Shown here: one piece after another, positions 1 to 8,204 of the stretch
How the letters are laid out: every line of letters begins with the position of its first letter
How positions within the stretch are numbered: position 1 is the stretch's first letter
Assembly: GCF_001315015.1 (NCBI RefSeq)
Contig: NZ_CP012917.1
Location: 189,001 to 253,000 of the forward strand
Source of the DNA: Azospirillum brasilense
Lineage (GTDB): Bacteria; Pseudomonadota; Alphaproteobacteria; Azospirillales; Azospirillaceae
Length of the DNA stretch: 64,000 nucleotides
Reading direction: 5' to 3'
The notes under the pieces: model-generated
Told to the model about the DNA's origin: nothing
The model's input: only the letters and a program-made list of their open reading frames with translations
The model's database searches: none
Made by a program: the position numbers and the translations under genes

Positions 1-842
1 GGCACCGCAGCACCCAGCACGATGCCCGCGGCGACCGCGTCCAGGAAATGCACCAGCGCCTTGAACAGGGCGTTGCCGGTCTCGATGTTCGGCACCACCA
101 GGATGTCGGCGGCTCCGGCGCAGGGGTGGGTCAGGTTTTTGATCCGCGCCGCCTCGGCCGACACCGCGAGGTCGAGCGCCAGCGGCCCGAACACCGTCGC
201 GCCCGGCACCTCCTGCTGGCACAGGCGGGTCAGCCGGTCGGCGTCCATGCTGGAGGGCACCCGTTCGGTCACCTCCTCGGTGCAGGAGAGCAGGGCCACG
301 CGCGGGGCGTTGCCGCCGACCAGCCGCCACAGTTCCACGGCGTTGCGGATGATGTCCAATTGGGTGTTCAGCGACGGCGCCACGTTGATCGCCGCGTCGG
401 TGATGACCAGCTCGCGGCCCGACCCCGGCAGCGTCATGTGGAAGGCGTGGGTGAAGCGGCGCCCGGTGCGCAGCCCGTTTTTCGGGTCGAGGGCTGCGAG
501 CATCAGCGTGTCGGTGTGGATGTGCCCCTTCATGAGCGCGCCGACGTCGCCCGAGCGGGCGAGCGCCACCGCGATCCGCGCCGCCGCCGCGTCGTCCCTG
601 GCCGAAACCACGCAGGCGCCGTGGAGCGTCCAGCCGATCCGGCGGGCGCTGTCGGCGATGGCCGCCGGATCGCCGACCAGCACCGGCTCGATGAGGCCGA
701 GGGCGGTGGCGCGCCGCGCGCTTTCCAATGCGACCGGCGATCCCGCGGCGACCACCGCGGTGGGAACCGGCTCCAGGGCGGCGCTGCGCGCCATCAGCCG
801 GGCCGGGCATCCGGCGGCGGTCGTCTCAAGCGTCCTTGCCAT
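1..842 (-). CDS. Phosphate acetyl/butyryltransferase family protein, C-terminus cut by the window edge
   Basis: This family transfers an acyl group between CoA and phosphate, making acyl-phosphate for a downstream acyl kinase. About 280 residues are present, against a usual length of 300-330, so only the C-terminal end lies outside the window. The family-typical segment ADILVVPNIETGN is read near the edge, and KGHIHTDTLM with the NAVELW region lies in the middle. The start is the ATG at 842, with an AAGGAAG ribosome site upstream. The gene begins 14 bases after the stop of an IclR regulator on the same strand, so the two are probably cotranscribed. Whether it is a Pta or Ptb type cannot be decided. 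An acetate or butyrate kinase would be expected beyond base 1. Confidence 0.85.
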   Translation of the reverse strand, partial: MARTLETTAAGCPARLMARSAALEPVPTAVVAAGSPVALESARRATALGLIEPVLVGDPAAIADSARRIGWTLHGACVVSARDDAAAARIAVALARSGDVGALMKGHIHTDTLMLAALDPKNGLRTGRRFTHAFHMTLPGSGRELVITDAAINVAPSLNTQLDIIRNAVELWRLVGGNAPRVALLSCTEEVTERVPSSMDADRLTRLCQQEVPGATVFGPLALDLAVSAEAARIKNLTHPCAGAADILVVPNIETGNALFKALVHFLDAVAAGIVLGAAV

Positions 843-856
843 GGCGTCCGTCTTCC

Positions 857-1729
857 TTAGGGTGTGAGGGCCGGCTCGGCCGGGGCGGCGTCGATGCCCA
901 GCGCGCGGGCCATGTCGCTTGCGGCGCGGTGCAGGACCGGCAGGCGATCGGCCACCGATTCCCGCGACAGCCGGACCTTCGGCGCCTGCACCGCCAGGGC
1001 GGCGACCATCCGTCCCGCGCCGTCGCGGATCGGCACCGCCGCGCAGAAGACGCCCGGCATGTATTCCTCGTCGTCCAGGGAATGGCCGCAGGCGGCGATG
1101 CTGTCCAACTCGGCGCGGAACAGCGCGGGGTCGCACAGCGTCGCCGCCGCCATCCGGGGCAGCGGCAGGCAATCCAGCAGGCGCCGCCGCGGCAGTTCCG
1201 GCAGGAAGGCGAGGAACAGCTTGCCCATCGCCGTGCAGTGCAGCGGCACCCGCGAGCCGACGCCGAACTCCAACCGCAGCGGCCAGTTTTCCACCTCGAC
1301 GCGGTCGAGATAGACGACGTCGCCGCCTTCCAGCACGCCGATGTTGCAGGTCTCCCCCAACTCCAGGCTGAGCGCCCGCAGCCGGGCGTGCGACGGCGCC
1401 TGGGCCAGGGAGCTGCGCAGCGTGTTGAGCGCCAGGGTGCGCAGCTTCGGGCCGACGGTCACCAGCCGGCCGTCGATCGGGCGGGCGAGGAAGCCGCGCT
1501 CCTCCAGCATGGCGATCAGCCGGTGTGCGGTCGGCTTCGGCAGGGCCAGCTTCTCGGCGATGTCCTTGACGGCCATCGGCTGTCCCGCTCCGGCCACCGC
1601 GTCCAGCAAGGCCAGCACGCGGTCGGCGAGGGGCCGGCGATCACCGGAGTTGGTGTCGGCGGCGTCTTCGGTTGTCGGTTCGCGGGGCTCCCGCAACGGA
1701 GCGGAGCCCAAGGCGATCTTCCGCGTCAT
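857..1729 (-). CDS. IclR-family transcriptional regulator (copy 1)
   Basis: This is a one-component regulator of about 290 residues. An N-terminal winged helix (residues about 28-85, with the recognition segment ALPKPTAHRLIAMLEERGF) precedes an IclR effector domain containing ETCNIGVLEGGDVVYLDRVE and HCTAMGKLFLAFLP. The ATG at 1729 follows a strong GGGAGGAA site five bases upstream. An in-frame ATG at 1777 has no such site and would put the operator-like leader inside the gene. The phosphate acyltransferase gene follows 14 bases after its stop, so it probably controls that gene and itself. It is a close paralogue of the next regulator (1940-2746). The ligand is unknown; IclR proteins usually sense small organic acids or aromatics. 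Confidence 0.93.
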   Translation of the reverse strand: MTRKIALGSAPLREPREPTTEDAADTNSGDRRPLADRVLALLDAVAGAGQPMAVKDIAEKLALPKPTAHRLIAMLEERGFLARPIDGRLVTVGPKLRTLALNTLRSSLAQAPSHARLRALSLELGETCNIGVLEGGDVVYLDRVEVENWPLRLEFGVGSRVPLHCTAMGKLFLAFLPELPRRRLLDCLPLPRMAAATLCDPALFRAELDSIAACGHSLDDEEYMPGVFCAAVPIRDGAGRMVAALAVQAPKVRLSRESVADRLPVLHRAASDMARALGIDAAPAEPALTP

Positions 1730-1770
1730 CGTTCCTCCCCGTGACTGGAAGCGTATCGCTCGGCCTCTTG

Positions 1771-1797
1771 GTCTCATTCAGCGATACGATTTGTATC
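1771..1797. promoter_or_regulatory. Candidate operator in the leader of IclR copy 1
   Basis: The inverted repeat GATAC-GATTT-GTATC lies at 1783-1797. A 9-base inverted pair, CGTATCGCT at 1752-1760 and AGCGATACG at 1780-1788, overlaps it. Bases 1771-1788 match 2773-2790 in front of the second IclR gene at 15 of 18 positions, suggesting both regulators share a related operator. Binding is inferred, not shown. Confidence 0.5.
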
Positions 1798-1939
1798 ATT
1801 AACTCACAGGACCCTGGGTCGCGCAAGCCCAAAAAGTTCGTGTACCCAATTATCCATGCATACGGGGGCATGCCCAGCCGGCATCCTGCGGCTCGGGCGA
1901 TGAAACGTCCGATTTTGAAGAACGATGGGGGTGGGGAGG

Positions 1940-2746
1940 CTATCCGAACTGCGCGGACAGGGCCTCGGCGCCGCGGCGCAGGACGGGCAGGACCTGCTCG
2001 ACGCGGTCGTGCGACAGCCGGACCTTGGGGGCCTGCACGGCGATGGCCGCCACCGTCCGGCCCGTGGAGGACAGGATCGGCACCGCCACGCAGAACACGC
2101 CCACCACATACTCCTCGTCGTCGAGCGAGTAGCCGCGCGCGGCGATGCGCTCCAGCTCGGCGGTCAGCGCCGCCGGATCGGTGAGGGTGTGGGCGGTCTG
2201 CGCGGAGAAGGGGCCGGAGGCGAGAAGGCGGCTGCGCATGGCGTCCGGCAGGGTGGCGAGGAACAGCTTGCCCATGGCCGTGCAGTGCATCGGCACGCGC
2301 GAGCCCACGCCGAACTGGAGCCGCAGGGGCCAGTGCTCGACCTCGACGCGGTCGAGATAGACGACGTCGCCGCCGTCGAGGACGCCAACATTGCAGGTTT
2401 CCCCCAGCTCGGCGCTGACCGCGCGCAGCACGGAACGCACCGGCGCGCGGGACAGCGAGGCGCGCAGGATACCGACCGCCAGCCGCGCCGCCTCGACGCC
2501 GATGATGACGTCGCGCGTTTCCAGATCCCGCGCCAGAAGCCCCTTATCGATCAGGCCGTTGACGAGGCGGTGGGCGGTCGGCTTGGGCAGGCCGAGCGTC
2601 GTCCCGATGGTCTTCACGGCCAGCGGGCCGGAGGCCGACGCGACCAGCTCCAGGATGGCGAAGGTCCGGTCGGTCGCGGCGGCCTTCGGCTTGGCCGCGT
2701 CGTCGGTGGTGGTGGTGTCGGGAGACTGCGTGCTGCGCGTTTTCAA
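1940..2746 (-). CDS. IclR-family transcriptional regulator (copy 2)
   Basis: This is a winged-helix IclR regulator, about 268 residues from the chosen start. It has the recognition helix segment GLPKPTAHRLVNGLIDKG and an effector domain carrying ETCNVGVLDGGDVVYLDRVE and HCTAMGKLFLATLPD, nearly the same as the neighbouring copy. I chose TTG at 2746 because aligning its leader with copy 1 places this codon opposite the ATG of copy 1, and AGGCG lies upstream. An ATG at 2779 is possible but lies inside a perfect inverted repeat and has no ribosome site. Its C-terminus has the conserved APKVRLS segment. No target operon adjoins it other than the paralogue. Ligand unknown. Confidence 0.88.
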   Translation of the reverse strand: MKTRSTQSPDTTTTDDAAKPKAAATDRTFAILELVASASGPLAVKTIGTTLGLPKPTAHRLVNGLIDKGLLARDLETRDVIIGVEAARLAVGILRASLSRAPVRSVLRAVSAELGETCNVGVLDGGDVVYLDRVEVEHWPLRLQFGVGSRVPMHCTAMGKLFLATLPDAMRSRLLASGPFSAQTAHTLTDPAALTAELERIAARGYSLDDEEYVVGVFCVAVPILSSTGRTVAAIAVQAPKVRLSHDRVEQVLPVLRRGAEALSAQFG

Positions 2747-2771
2747 GGTTCGCCTGCCCTGGCGGTTTCTG

Positions 2772-2790
2772 CGTCTCATTGAGTGAGACG
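2772..2790. promoter_or_regulatory. Perfect inverted repeat upstream of IclR copy 2, probable operator
   Basis: CGTCTCA-TTGAG-TGAGACG is a perfect 7-base inverted repeat with a 5-base spacer, just upstream of the likely start of the second IclR gene. The matching stretch in front of copy 1 differs at three of 18 positions. The arrangement fits autoregulation by an IclR dimer, which is inference. Confidence 0.55.
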
Positions 2791-2854
2791 TGACGCATAT
2801 AGACCGGCCGCTTTGCGCAGGCAATAGGCAACGGGGGCTGGGCGTAGGGTGACA

Positions 2855-3001
2855 GCATTTGAAGTCCCCTCTCCCCCCTGGGGAGAGGGTTAGGGTGAGG
2901 GGGTTGTGCTTTTGCCGGGCCCACCACCAAGCACATCCCCCTCACCGGCCCTCCGGGCCACCCTCTCCCCAGGGGGGGAGAGGGTTATAGAGGCCAAACG
3001 C
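2855..3001. repeat. Dispersed palindromic element, copy A (about 147 bp)
   Basis: This stretch is nearly identical to 41061-41211. Both share the order CCCCTCTCC, GGGGAGAGGGTTAGGGTGAG, GGGGGTTGTGCTTTTGCCGG, CACATCCCCCTCACCGG, CCCTCCGGGCCACC and CTCTCCCCAG; the short piece between CCGG and CACATCC differs. The ends read GCATTTG and CAAACGC, a degenerate terminal inverted repeat. It codes for nothing visible and probably folds into a long hairpin as RNA. Confidence 0.85.
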
Positions 3002-3205
3002 CCGATCCTTTCGCACACCGGCAGCCACGAAAAATGAATTTCTATGACATGCTCTTAGCATGAAAATTTTTTCTACAGCGAAGCGCCTTCTCAGCCAAAA
3101 AAGTAAAAAATTCTCATGTGAACCATGCGATATTGAGAATCACTACAGGGGCTTCGCGAAAATTGCCGAAGCGTGAGTCTAAAAAGAAAACCAACAAGTA
3201 AAAAC
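3002..3205. other. AT-richer intergenic stretch downstream of the Lrp gene, no gene seen
   Basis: Together with the repeat before it this makes a gap of about 460 bases. A small hairpin with arms GCTTCG/CGAAGC lies at 3151-3172 but has no T run after it, so it is not a convincing terminator. No ORF with a ribosome site is present. Confidence 0.5.
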
Positions 3206-3685
3206 CTAGCTGCTCTGGGTTTTTACGTAAGAAAGAGGGACTTCCGTTGTCGACTTCATTTCCTCCATGGCGAACATCGACGAGACATCCTGAAGCTCGA
3301 TGCGCTCGATGAGCTTTCGATAGAAAGCGTCGTAGGCCTTGATGTCCGGAATGACCACCCGCAGCAGATAATCGATTTCGCCGCTCAAGCGGTAGAGATC
3401 GACAACCTCCGGTATGTCGGCCACCACGCGGCGGAACTCCTCCAGCCATTCCGCCGAGTGTTTGCTGGTTCGGACGGCCACGAAGACGGTCACGTCGACG
3501 TTCAGCTTGGCCCGGTCCAGCAACGCCACACGGCGGCGGACATAACCTTCCTGTTCAAGGCGTTGCACGCGGCGCCAGCAGGGGGTGGCGGACAGGCCAA
3601 CCTGCTTGCCGAGGTCGGCGAGCGACAGGGTCGCGTCGGCCTGGAGGGCGGCCAGGATCTTCCGGTCGGTGGCGTCGATGGTCAT
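3206..3685 (-). CDS. Lrp/AsnC-family regulator, probably of the divergent cysteine/thiazoline operon
   Basis: This is a 159-residue feast/famine regulator. An N-terminal HTH (residues 3-60, with LADLGKQVGLSATPCWRRVQRLEQEG) is followed by an AsnC-type ligand-binding RAM domain including VVDLYRLSGEIDYLLRVV. The start at 3685 gives the usual family length; the open frame runs 79 codons further upstream without good signals. It is divergent from an operon that begins with ridA and a cysteine desulfhydrase. Lrp-family DecR of E. coli controls cysteine desulfidation and responds to cysteine, so a cysteine-related effector is a reasonable inference. Direct evidence for the ligand is absent. Confidence 0.93.
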   Translation of the reverse strand: MTIDATDRKILAALQADATLSLADLGKQVGLSATPCWRRVQRLEQEGYVRRRVALLDRAKLNVDVTVFVAVRTSKHSAEWLEEFRRVVADIPEVVDLYRLSGEIDYLLRVVIPDIKAYDAFYRKLIERIELQDVSSMFAMEEMKSTTEVPLSYVKTQSS

Positions 3686-3878
3686 CGGGGTTGCTCGGGG
3701 CCTTCGCGGTTGGGACGGATGATTTTGCTCATTTGGCCCGCCAGGAGAAAAGCTTTTTCGTTTTGAGGATTTTGCATGCACCCGCATGCCGCCATCGCGG
3801 GCAGACCGCCCGGCCTTTGAGCAGTCCAGCCTTTGAGCAGGCGGCCGCCACCACAGGGCCAGAACAGGAAAGATCAGG
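3686..3878. promoter_or_regulatory. Divergent promoter region between the Lrp regulator and ridA
   Basis: This 193-base region must hold both promoters. It contains the palindromic stretch GAAAAGCTTTTTC at 3747-3759 in an AT-rich patch, typical of Lrp-family sites. CCTTTGAGCAG occurs twice, at 3814-3824 and 3830-3840, 16 bases apart. Two GCATGC hexamers lie between. Operator function is inferred. Confidence 0.5.
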
Positions 3879-4259
3879 ATGATGACCGACACCATCGCCA
3901 CGGACAAAGCCCCGGCCGCCATCGGCCCCTACGCCCAGGCCCGCGTCGCCGGGGGGCTGCTGTTCGTCTCCGGCCAGCTGCCGATCGACCCGGCCACCGG
4001 GACCTTCGCCGGCCCGGACGCGCCTACCCAGGCGGCGCGCAGCCTGACCAACATCGCGGCGATCGCCGAGGCCGCCGGCACCAGCCTGGCGAAGGCGGTG
4101 AAGATGACCGTCTACGTGACCGACCTCACCCAGTTCAAGGCGGTGAACGAGGTCTATGCCGGCTTCTTCCAGGCGCCGTTCCCCGCCCGCTCGACCGTCG
4201 AGGTGTCGGCGCTGCCGCTCGGCGCGTCGGTCGAGATCGACGCCGTCATCGCGCTTTGA
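3879..4259 (+). CDS. ridA: RidA family enamine/imine deaminase
   Basis: RidA proteins hydrolyse reactive enamines and imines such as 2-aminoacrylate, releasing ammonia and protecting PLP enzymes. The 126-residue protein has the usual length and the family features: IGPYAQARVAGGLLFVSGQLP near the N-terminus, the catalytic arginine at residue 104 in PARSTVEVSALP, and a C-terminal VEIDAVIA. An AGGAAAG site precedes the ATG pair at 3879/3882. The next gene starts seven bases after its stop and encodes a cysteine desulfhydrase-like enzyme, whose reaction yields 2-aminoacrylate, RidA's classical substrate. It is the first gene of the operon divergent from the Lrp regulator. Confidence 0.94.
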   Translation: MMTDTIATDKAPAAIGPYAQARVAGGLLFVSGQLPIDPATGTFAGPDAPTQAARSLTNIAAIAEAAGTSLAKAVKMTVYVTDLTQFKAVNEVYAGFFQAPFPARSTVEVSALPLGASVEIDAVIAL

Positions 4260-4266
4260 GGGTGAC

Positions 4267-5418
4267 ATGACCGCTTCCGCGCAGACCGTGCCGTTTTCTC
4301 CCGGCGCCGGTTCGATCCGTCAGCCGATCCGCCTCGATTACACCCCGCTGCCCGAGGTTGCCTGCCGCGACTGGACCCGGCGCGCGATCGAGCTGCTGGA
4401 GACCGAGGCGGCGCGGTCGCCCGACACGCCGCTGCTGAAGCTGGACGTTCCGGAGCTGTCCGGGATCGACGTCTATCTGAAGGACGAATCGACCCACCCC
4501 ACCGGCAGCCTGAAGCACCGCGTCGCGCGGTCGCTGCTGCTGTTCGCCATCTGCAACGGGCGGATCGGCGAGGGCACGCCGGTGATTGAGGCGTCGTCGG
4601 GATCCACCGCGGTGTCGGAAGCCTATTTCGCCCGTCTGCTCGGCCTGCCCTTCCACGCGGTGATGCCGCGCGGCACCTCGGACGAGAAGGTCGCCGCCAT
4701 CGAACTCCACGGCGGGCGCTGCCACTTCGTCGACTCCTCCAAGGCGATCTACGCCGAGGCGGCGGCGCTGGCGGTGCGGCTGGGCGGCGTCTATCTCGAC
4801 CAGTTCACCTACGCCGAGCGCGCCACCGACTGGCGCACCGACAACATCGCCCAGTCGATCTTCGGCCAGATGCGCAGCGAGCGCCACCCGGTGCCCGACT
4901 GGATCGTGATGAGCGCCGGCACCGGCGGCACCGCCGCCACCATCGGGCGCCACATCCGCTACCGCCATCTGCCGACCCGGCTGTGCGTGCCCGACGCCGA
5001 GCATTCGGTCTTCTACGAGAGCTTCGTCAACCGCGACGCAGCACTCACCTGCGAGCGCGGGTCGCGCATCGAGGGCATCGGGCGCCCCCGCGTCGAGCCG
5101 TCCTTCATCCCCGAGGTCGTCGACCAGATGATCAAGGTGCCCGACGTGGCGTCGCTGGCGGCGATGCGGGTGCTGTCGCGGCGGCTGGGCCGGATGGTCG
5201 GCGGGTCCACCGGGACCAACTTCTTCGGGCTGTGCTGGATCGCCGGACGGATGCGCGACGCCGGACGGGCCGGGTCGCTGGTGACGCTGATCTGCGATTC
5301 CGGCGAGCGCTACCGCAACACCTATCACGACGACGCCTGGATGGCGCGGGCCGGTTTCGATACCGCCGCCGACGAGGCGCGGATCGAGGCCTTCCTTCAG
5401 GGCGGCCCGTCCCTCTGA
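4267..5418 (+). CDS. PLP-dependent cysteine synthase-fold enzyme, L-cysteine desulfhydrase Cds1-like
   Basis: This is a fold-type II PLP enzyme of 383 residues. The Schiff-base lysine is K83 in PTGSLKHRVARSL. The substrate-side loop EASSGSTAVSEAY and the phosphate-binding loop SAGTGGTAATIGR follow. The pattern TGSLKHR with DQFTYAERATDWR is that of Cds1-type L-cysteine desulfhydrases rather than of CysK or CysM. The expected reaction is cysteine to pyruvate, sulfide and ammonia through 2-aminoacrylate. The ATG at 4267 has GAGGG upstream overlapping the ridA stop, implying coupled translation. Related substrates such as cysteine conjugates or a beta-replacement activity cannot be excluded. Confidence 0.85.
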   Translation: MTASAQTVPFSPGAGSIRQPIRLDYTPLPEVACRDWTRRAIELLETEAARSPDTPLLKLDVPELSGIDVYLKDESTHPTGSLKHRVARSLLLFAICNGRIGEGTPVIEASSGSTAVSEAYFARLLGLPFHAVMPRGTSDEKVAAIELHGGRCHFVDSSKAIYAEAAALAVRLGGVYLDQFTYAERATDWRTDNIAQSIFGQMRSERHPVPDWIVMSAGTGGTAATIGRHIRYRHLPTRLCVPDAEHSVFYESFVNRDAALTCERGSRIEGIGRPRVEPSFIPEVVDQMIKVPDVASLAAMRVLSRRLGRMVGGSTGTNFFGLCWIAGRMRDAGRAGSLVTLICDSGERYRNTYHDDAWMARAGFDTAADEARIEAFLQGGPSL

Positions 5419-5493
5419 CGCAAGAACAAGCGCTTTCAAAAAACAAAAATCGCCACCGCAAGACACTTGGCAAAAAAACAGGAGCATTCACCG

Positions 5494-5991
5494 ATGGACG
5501 AGTTTCGCACACTTCTGCGCAACGCGATGAAGAGCCGCGCGATGGTCTATGAGGCGGCCTTCGACGAGATGCGCAAGGAGATCGGCGAGGAGAAGGCCCG
5601 GGAGATCATGGCGCGCACCATCTATCGCCGGGGTGCGGCCATCGCCCACAATTTCGCGCCGCACGCCCCGGCCGATCTCGCCGGCCTGCGGGACTCCTTC
5701 CTGAAATTCATCCCCGACGCCGAGGCCCAGTTCGGTCCCGAGGTCGTGCGCTGCACCGACGAGGTGCTGGAGATCCGCTTCCACACCTGTCCGCTGAAGG
5801 AAGCCTGGCTGGAGGCCAACCTGCCGGCTGAGACGGTGGAGACGCTCTGCGAACTCGCCGGCGCGGTCGACAAGGGGACCTTCGAGACCGCCGGCTTCGA
5901 GATCGAGGTCGACACCTGGAAGCCGGGCCGCAGCACCTGCTGCCACCTGACGATCACGCCGGGCGCCGCCGCGCCCGCCGCCACGAACTGA
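5494..5991 (+). CDS. L-2-amino-thiazoline-4-carboxylate (ATC) hydrolase family protein, copy 1
   Basis: The protein has 165 residues and no transmembrane segment. The N-terminal helical region (KSRAMVYEAAFDEMRKEIGE) and a C-terminal half with cysteine-bearing motifs HTCPLKEAWLEANLP and STCCHLTI match the ATC hydrolase family as I know it. In Pseudomonas, L-ATC hydrolase opens the thiazoline ring to N-carbamoyl-L-cysteine. An AGGAG site nine bases before ATG 5494 fixes the start. It follows the desulfhydrase gene and precedes the transporter. A second, divergent member of the same family lies at the other end of the transporter genes. The family is broad, so the true substrate is uncertain. 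Confidence 0.75.
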   Translation: MDEFRTLLRNAMKSRAMVYEAAFDEMRKEIGEEKAREIMARTIYRRGAAIAHNFAPHAPADLAGLRDSFLKFIPDAEAQFGPEVVRCTDEVLEIRFHTCPLKEAWLEANLPAETVETLCELAGAVDKGTFETAGFEIEVDTWKPGRSTCCHLTITPGAAAPAATN

Positions 5992-6023
5992 CCGTCCAGC
6001 CTCGCCGACAGGGGAACCGAACC

Positions 6024-7169
6024 ATGAAAAAGCATGCTGTTTTCGGCGCCGCACTGGGAGCCGTTGTGGGCGCCATGCTGGCCGCCACCGCCGGCGCCAC
6101 CACTGCCCAGGCCGCCGACCGCGAGATCGTCATCGGCTATCAGGCGCCGCTAAGCGGCGACCGCAGCCAGTACGGCGAGATGTTCCGCAACGCCGCCCAG
6201 ATCAAGCTGGAGGAGTTCAACGCCTCGGGCAAGCTGGCCGGCGCCAAGGTCGCCATCACTTTCGAGGACAGCAAGGACGATCCCAAGGAGGCGCGCAACA
6301 TCGCGCACAAGTTCCTCGACAATACCAAGATCGTCGGGGTGATCGGCGACTTCTCCTCCACCGTGTCGATGGCGGCGGGCGAGATCTACGCGGCGGAGAA
6401 GATGCCCCAGCTCTCCCAGACCGCCTCGCACCCGGATTTCACCAAGCTCAGCCCCTGGCAGTTCCGCAACATCACCACCCAGGCCTTCGAAGGCCCCTAC
6501 AACGCCGACTGGATCATCGCGGCGGGCAAGACGACGGCGGCGGTGATCTACATCCAGAACGACTGGGGCATCTCGGCGCTCGACGGCTTCGTCAGCGGTT
6601 TCAAGGCCAAGGGCGGCAAGATCACCGCCACCGAGGCGTTCAACCCCGGCAACCGCGATTTCCGCTCCATCCTGACCAAGGTCGCCCGGCAGAAGCCCGA
6701 CGTGATCTACCTCGCGATGTTCTACGAGGAGGGGGCCGCCTTCGCCCAGCAGCGCGAGCAGCTCGGCATCAAGATCCCGCTCTACGGCACCAGCTCCCTC
6801 TACTCGCCCAAGCTGATCGAACTGGGGCGTGAATCGGTGGAGGGGCTGCACCTCGCCACCACCTTCACGCCCGACAACCCCGACCCGGCGGTGCAGACCT
6901 TCGTGAAGGAATATGCGGCGCGCTTCAAGGCGGAGCCCGGCATGTTCGCCGCCCAGGCCTACGACGCGGTCGGCATCATGCTGGACGCCGTCGCCAAGGC
7001 CGGTCCGTCGGTGACGCGCGAGAGCCTGCGCGACGCGCTGGCCGCCACCACCGGCTATCCCGGCGTGACCGGCGCCACCAGCTTCGACCCCGTCACCCGC
7101 GAGCCGGCGAAGGCGCTGGCCAAGATGATGGTGAAGGACGGCCGCTTCCAGGTCGTGACCGGCCCCTGA
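6024..7169 (+). CDS. Periplasmic substrate-binding protein of a LIV-type ABC transporter (operon 1)
   Basis: This is a 381-residue type I periplasmic binding protein. A signal peptide of about 30 residues ends at TTAQA before ADREIVIG. The opening IVIGYQAPLSGDRSQYGEMFRNA and the later YGTSSLYSPKLIELG and AQAYDAV regions are typical of LivK/HAAT solute receptors. An AGGGG site lies in front of ATG 6024. Two permeases and two ATPases follow, making a complete transporter. Enclosure by cysteine and thiazoline enzymes suggests a sulfur-containing or N-carbamoyl amino acid as ligand rather than leucine, but the sequence alone does not show this. Confidence 0.93.
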   Translation: MKKHAVFGAALGAVVGAMLAATAGATTAQAADREIVIGYQAPLSGDRSQYGEMFRNAAQIKLEEFNASGKLAGAKVAITFEDSKDDPKEARNIAHKFLDNTKIVGVIGDFSSTVSMAAGEIYAAEKMPQLSQTASHPDFTKLSPWQFRNITTQAFEGPYNADWIIAAGKTTAAVIYIQNDWGISALDGFVSGFKAKGGKITATEAFNPGNRDFRSILTKVARQKPDVIYLAMFYEEGAAFAQQREQLGIKIPLYGTSSLYSPKLIELGRESVEGLHLATTFTPDNPDPAVQTFVKEYAARFKAEPGMFAAQAYDAVGIMLDAVAKAGPSVTRESLRDALAATTGYPGVTGATSFDPVTREPAKALAKMMVKDGRFQVVTGP

Positions 7170-7286
7170 CCGGTACCGTCTAGGGACGCCCCAGGGCTTT
7201 CCACACGATCCGCTTTTCGGGACACACGCCGTGGTGCGCGCTCCGCCGGGACCGGCGGGCGCGCTCCCCGAAGCCTGGAGCACGCC

Positions 7287-8204
7287 ATGGTCTTCGATGT
7301 CTTCTTCCTTCAGCAGGTCATCAACGGCCTGTCCATCGGGTGCGTCTACGCCCTGATGGCGATCGGCTTCACGCTGATCTTCGGTGTTTTGAACGTCGTC
7401 AACTTCGCCCATGGCGAGGTCTACACCATCGGCGCCTTCGTCGGGCTGATGGTCATCACCGCGATGGCCCCGCCGCTGCTGGCGGTGGTGCCGCTGGTTC
7501 TGGCGGTGGGCGCGGTGTCCGGCGTCGGGCTGGAGCGCATCGCCTTCCGCCCCTTCCGCCGCTTCACCGACGAGGCCAGCCAGAAGTCCCGCGCCATGCG
7601 CGAGGCGACGCTGCTCTCCTCGCTCGCCGTGTCGATCGTGACGCGCGAGATCATGATGCACATCTTCGGCGGCGACATGCAGGGCATCCCGTCCGGCTAC
7701 CTGCTGCAGCAGCCGGTCGCCATCGGGCCGGTCATGGTCGCCAGCGGCAGCCTGGTCATCTTCGCCACCTCCGCCGTCATGCTGGGCGCGCTGCAGTTCC
7801 TGCTCTACCGCACCCAGACCGGCCTCGGCATCCGTGCGGTGTCCAACAACCAGCTCGGCGCCCGCTACGTCGGCATCAACACCGACCGCACCATCGTCAC
7901 CACCTTCGCGGTCGGTTCGATGCTGGGCGCCACGGCCGGAATCCTGGTCGGGCTCTACGACGGCGCGATCTCGCCGCACATGGGCTTCGCGCCGGGCGTC
8001 AAGGCCTTCGTCGCCATGGTCATGGGCGGCCTGTCGAGCATTCCGGGGGCGGTCGCCTGCGCCCTGCTGCTCGGCGTGTCGGAGAGCATCGCGACCGAGT
8101 TCCTGTCGAGCGGCTGGAAGGACCTGATCACCTACAGCCTTCTGGTCATCACGCTGGTCTTCTTCCCGCAAGGATTGTTCGGACATGGACGTGAACGTGC
8201 CTGA
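7287..8204 (+). CDS. LIV-type ABC transporter permease, LivH-like (operon 1)
   Basis: This is a 305-residue inner-membrane permease with about eight hydrophobic segments. It carries the LivH signature near the start (INGLSIGCVYALMAIGFTLI, VVNFAHGEVY) and a C-terminal cytoplasmic loop with MGGLSSIPGAV that contacts an ATPase. The gene starts 117 bases after the binding-protein stop and overlaps the next permease by 20 bases. An insert of charged residues (FRPFRRFTDEASQKSRAM) in the first half makes it slightly longer than the usual 290 residues. It forms a heterodimeric channel with the following gene product. Confidence 0.93.
   Translation: MVFDVFFLQQVINGLSIGCVYALMAIGFTLIFGVLNVVNFAHGEVYTIGAFVGLMVITAMAPPLLAVVPLVLAVGAVSGVGLERIAFRPFRRFTDEASQKSRAMREATLLSSLAVSIVTREIMMHIFGGDMQGIPSGYLLQQPVAIGPVMVASGSLVIFATSAVMLGALQFLLYRTQTGLGIRAVSNNQLGARYVGINTDRTIVTTFAVGSMLGATAGILVGLYDGAISPHMGFAPGVKAFVAMVMGGLSSIPGAVACALLLGVSESIATEFLSSGWKDLITYSLLVITLVFFPQGLFGHGRERA

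Noticed and set aside
3151..3172. Hairpin after the Lrp gene as a terminator
   Set aside because: Six-base arms with a long loop and no T run on either strand.
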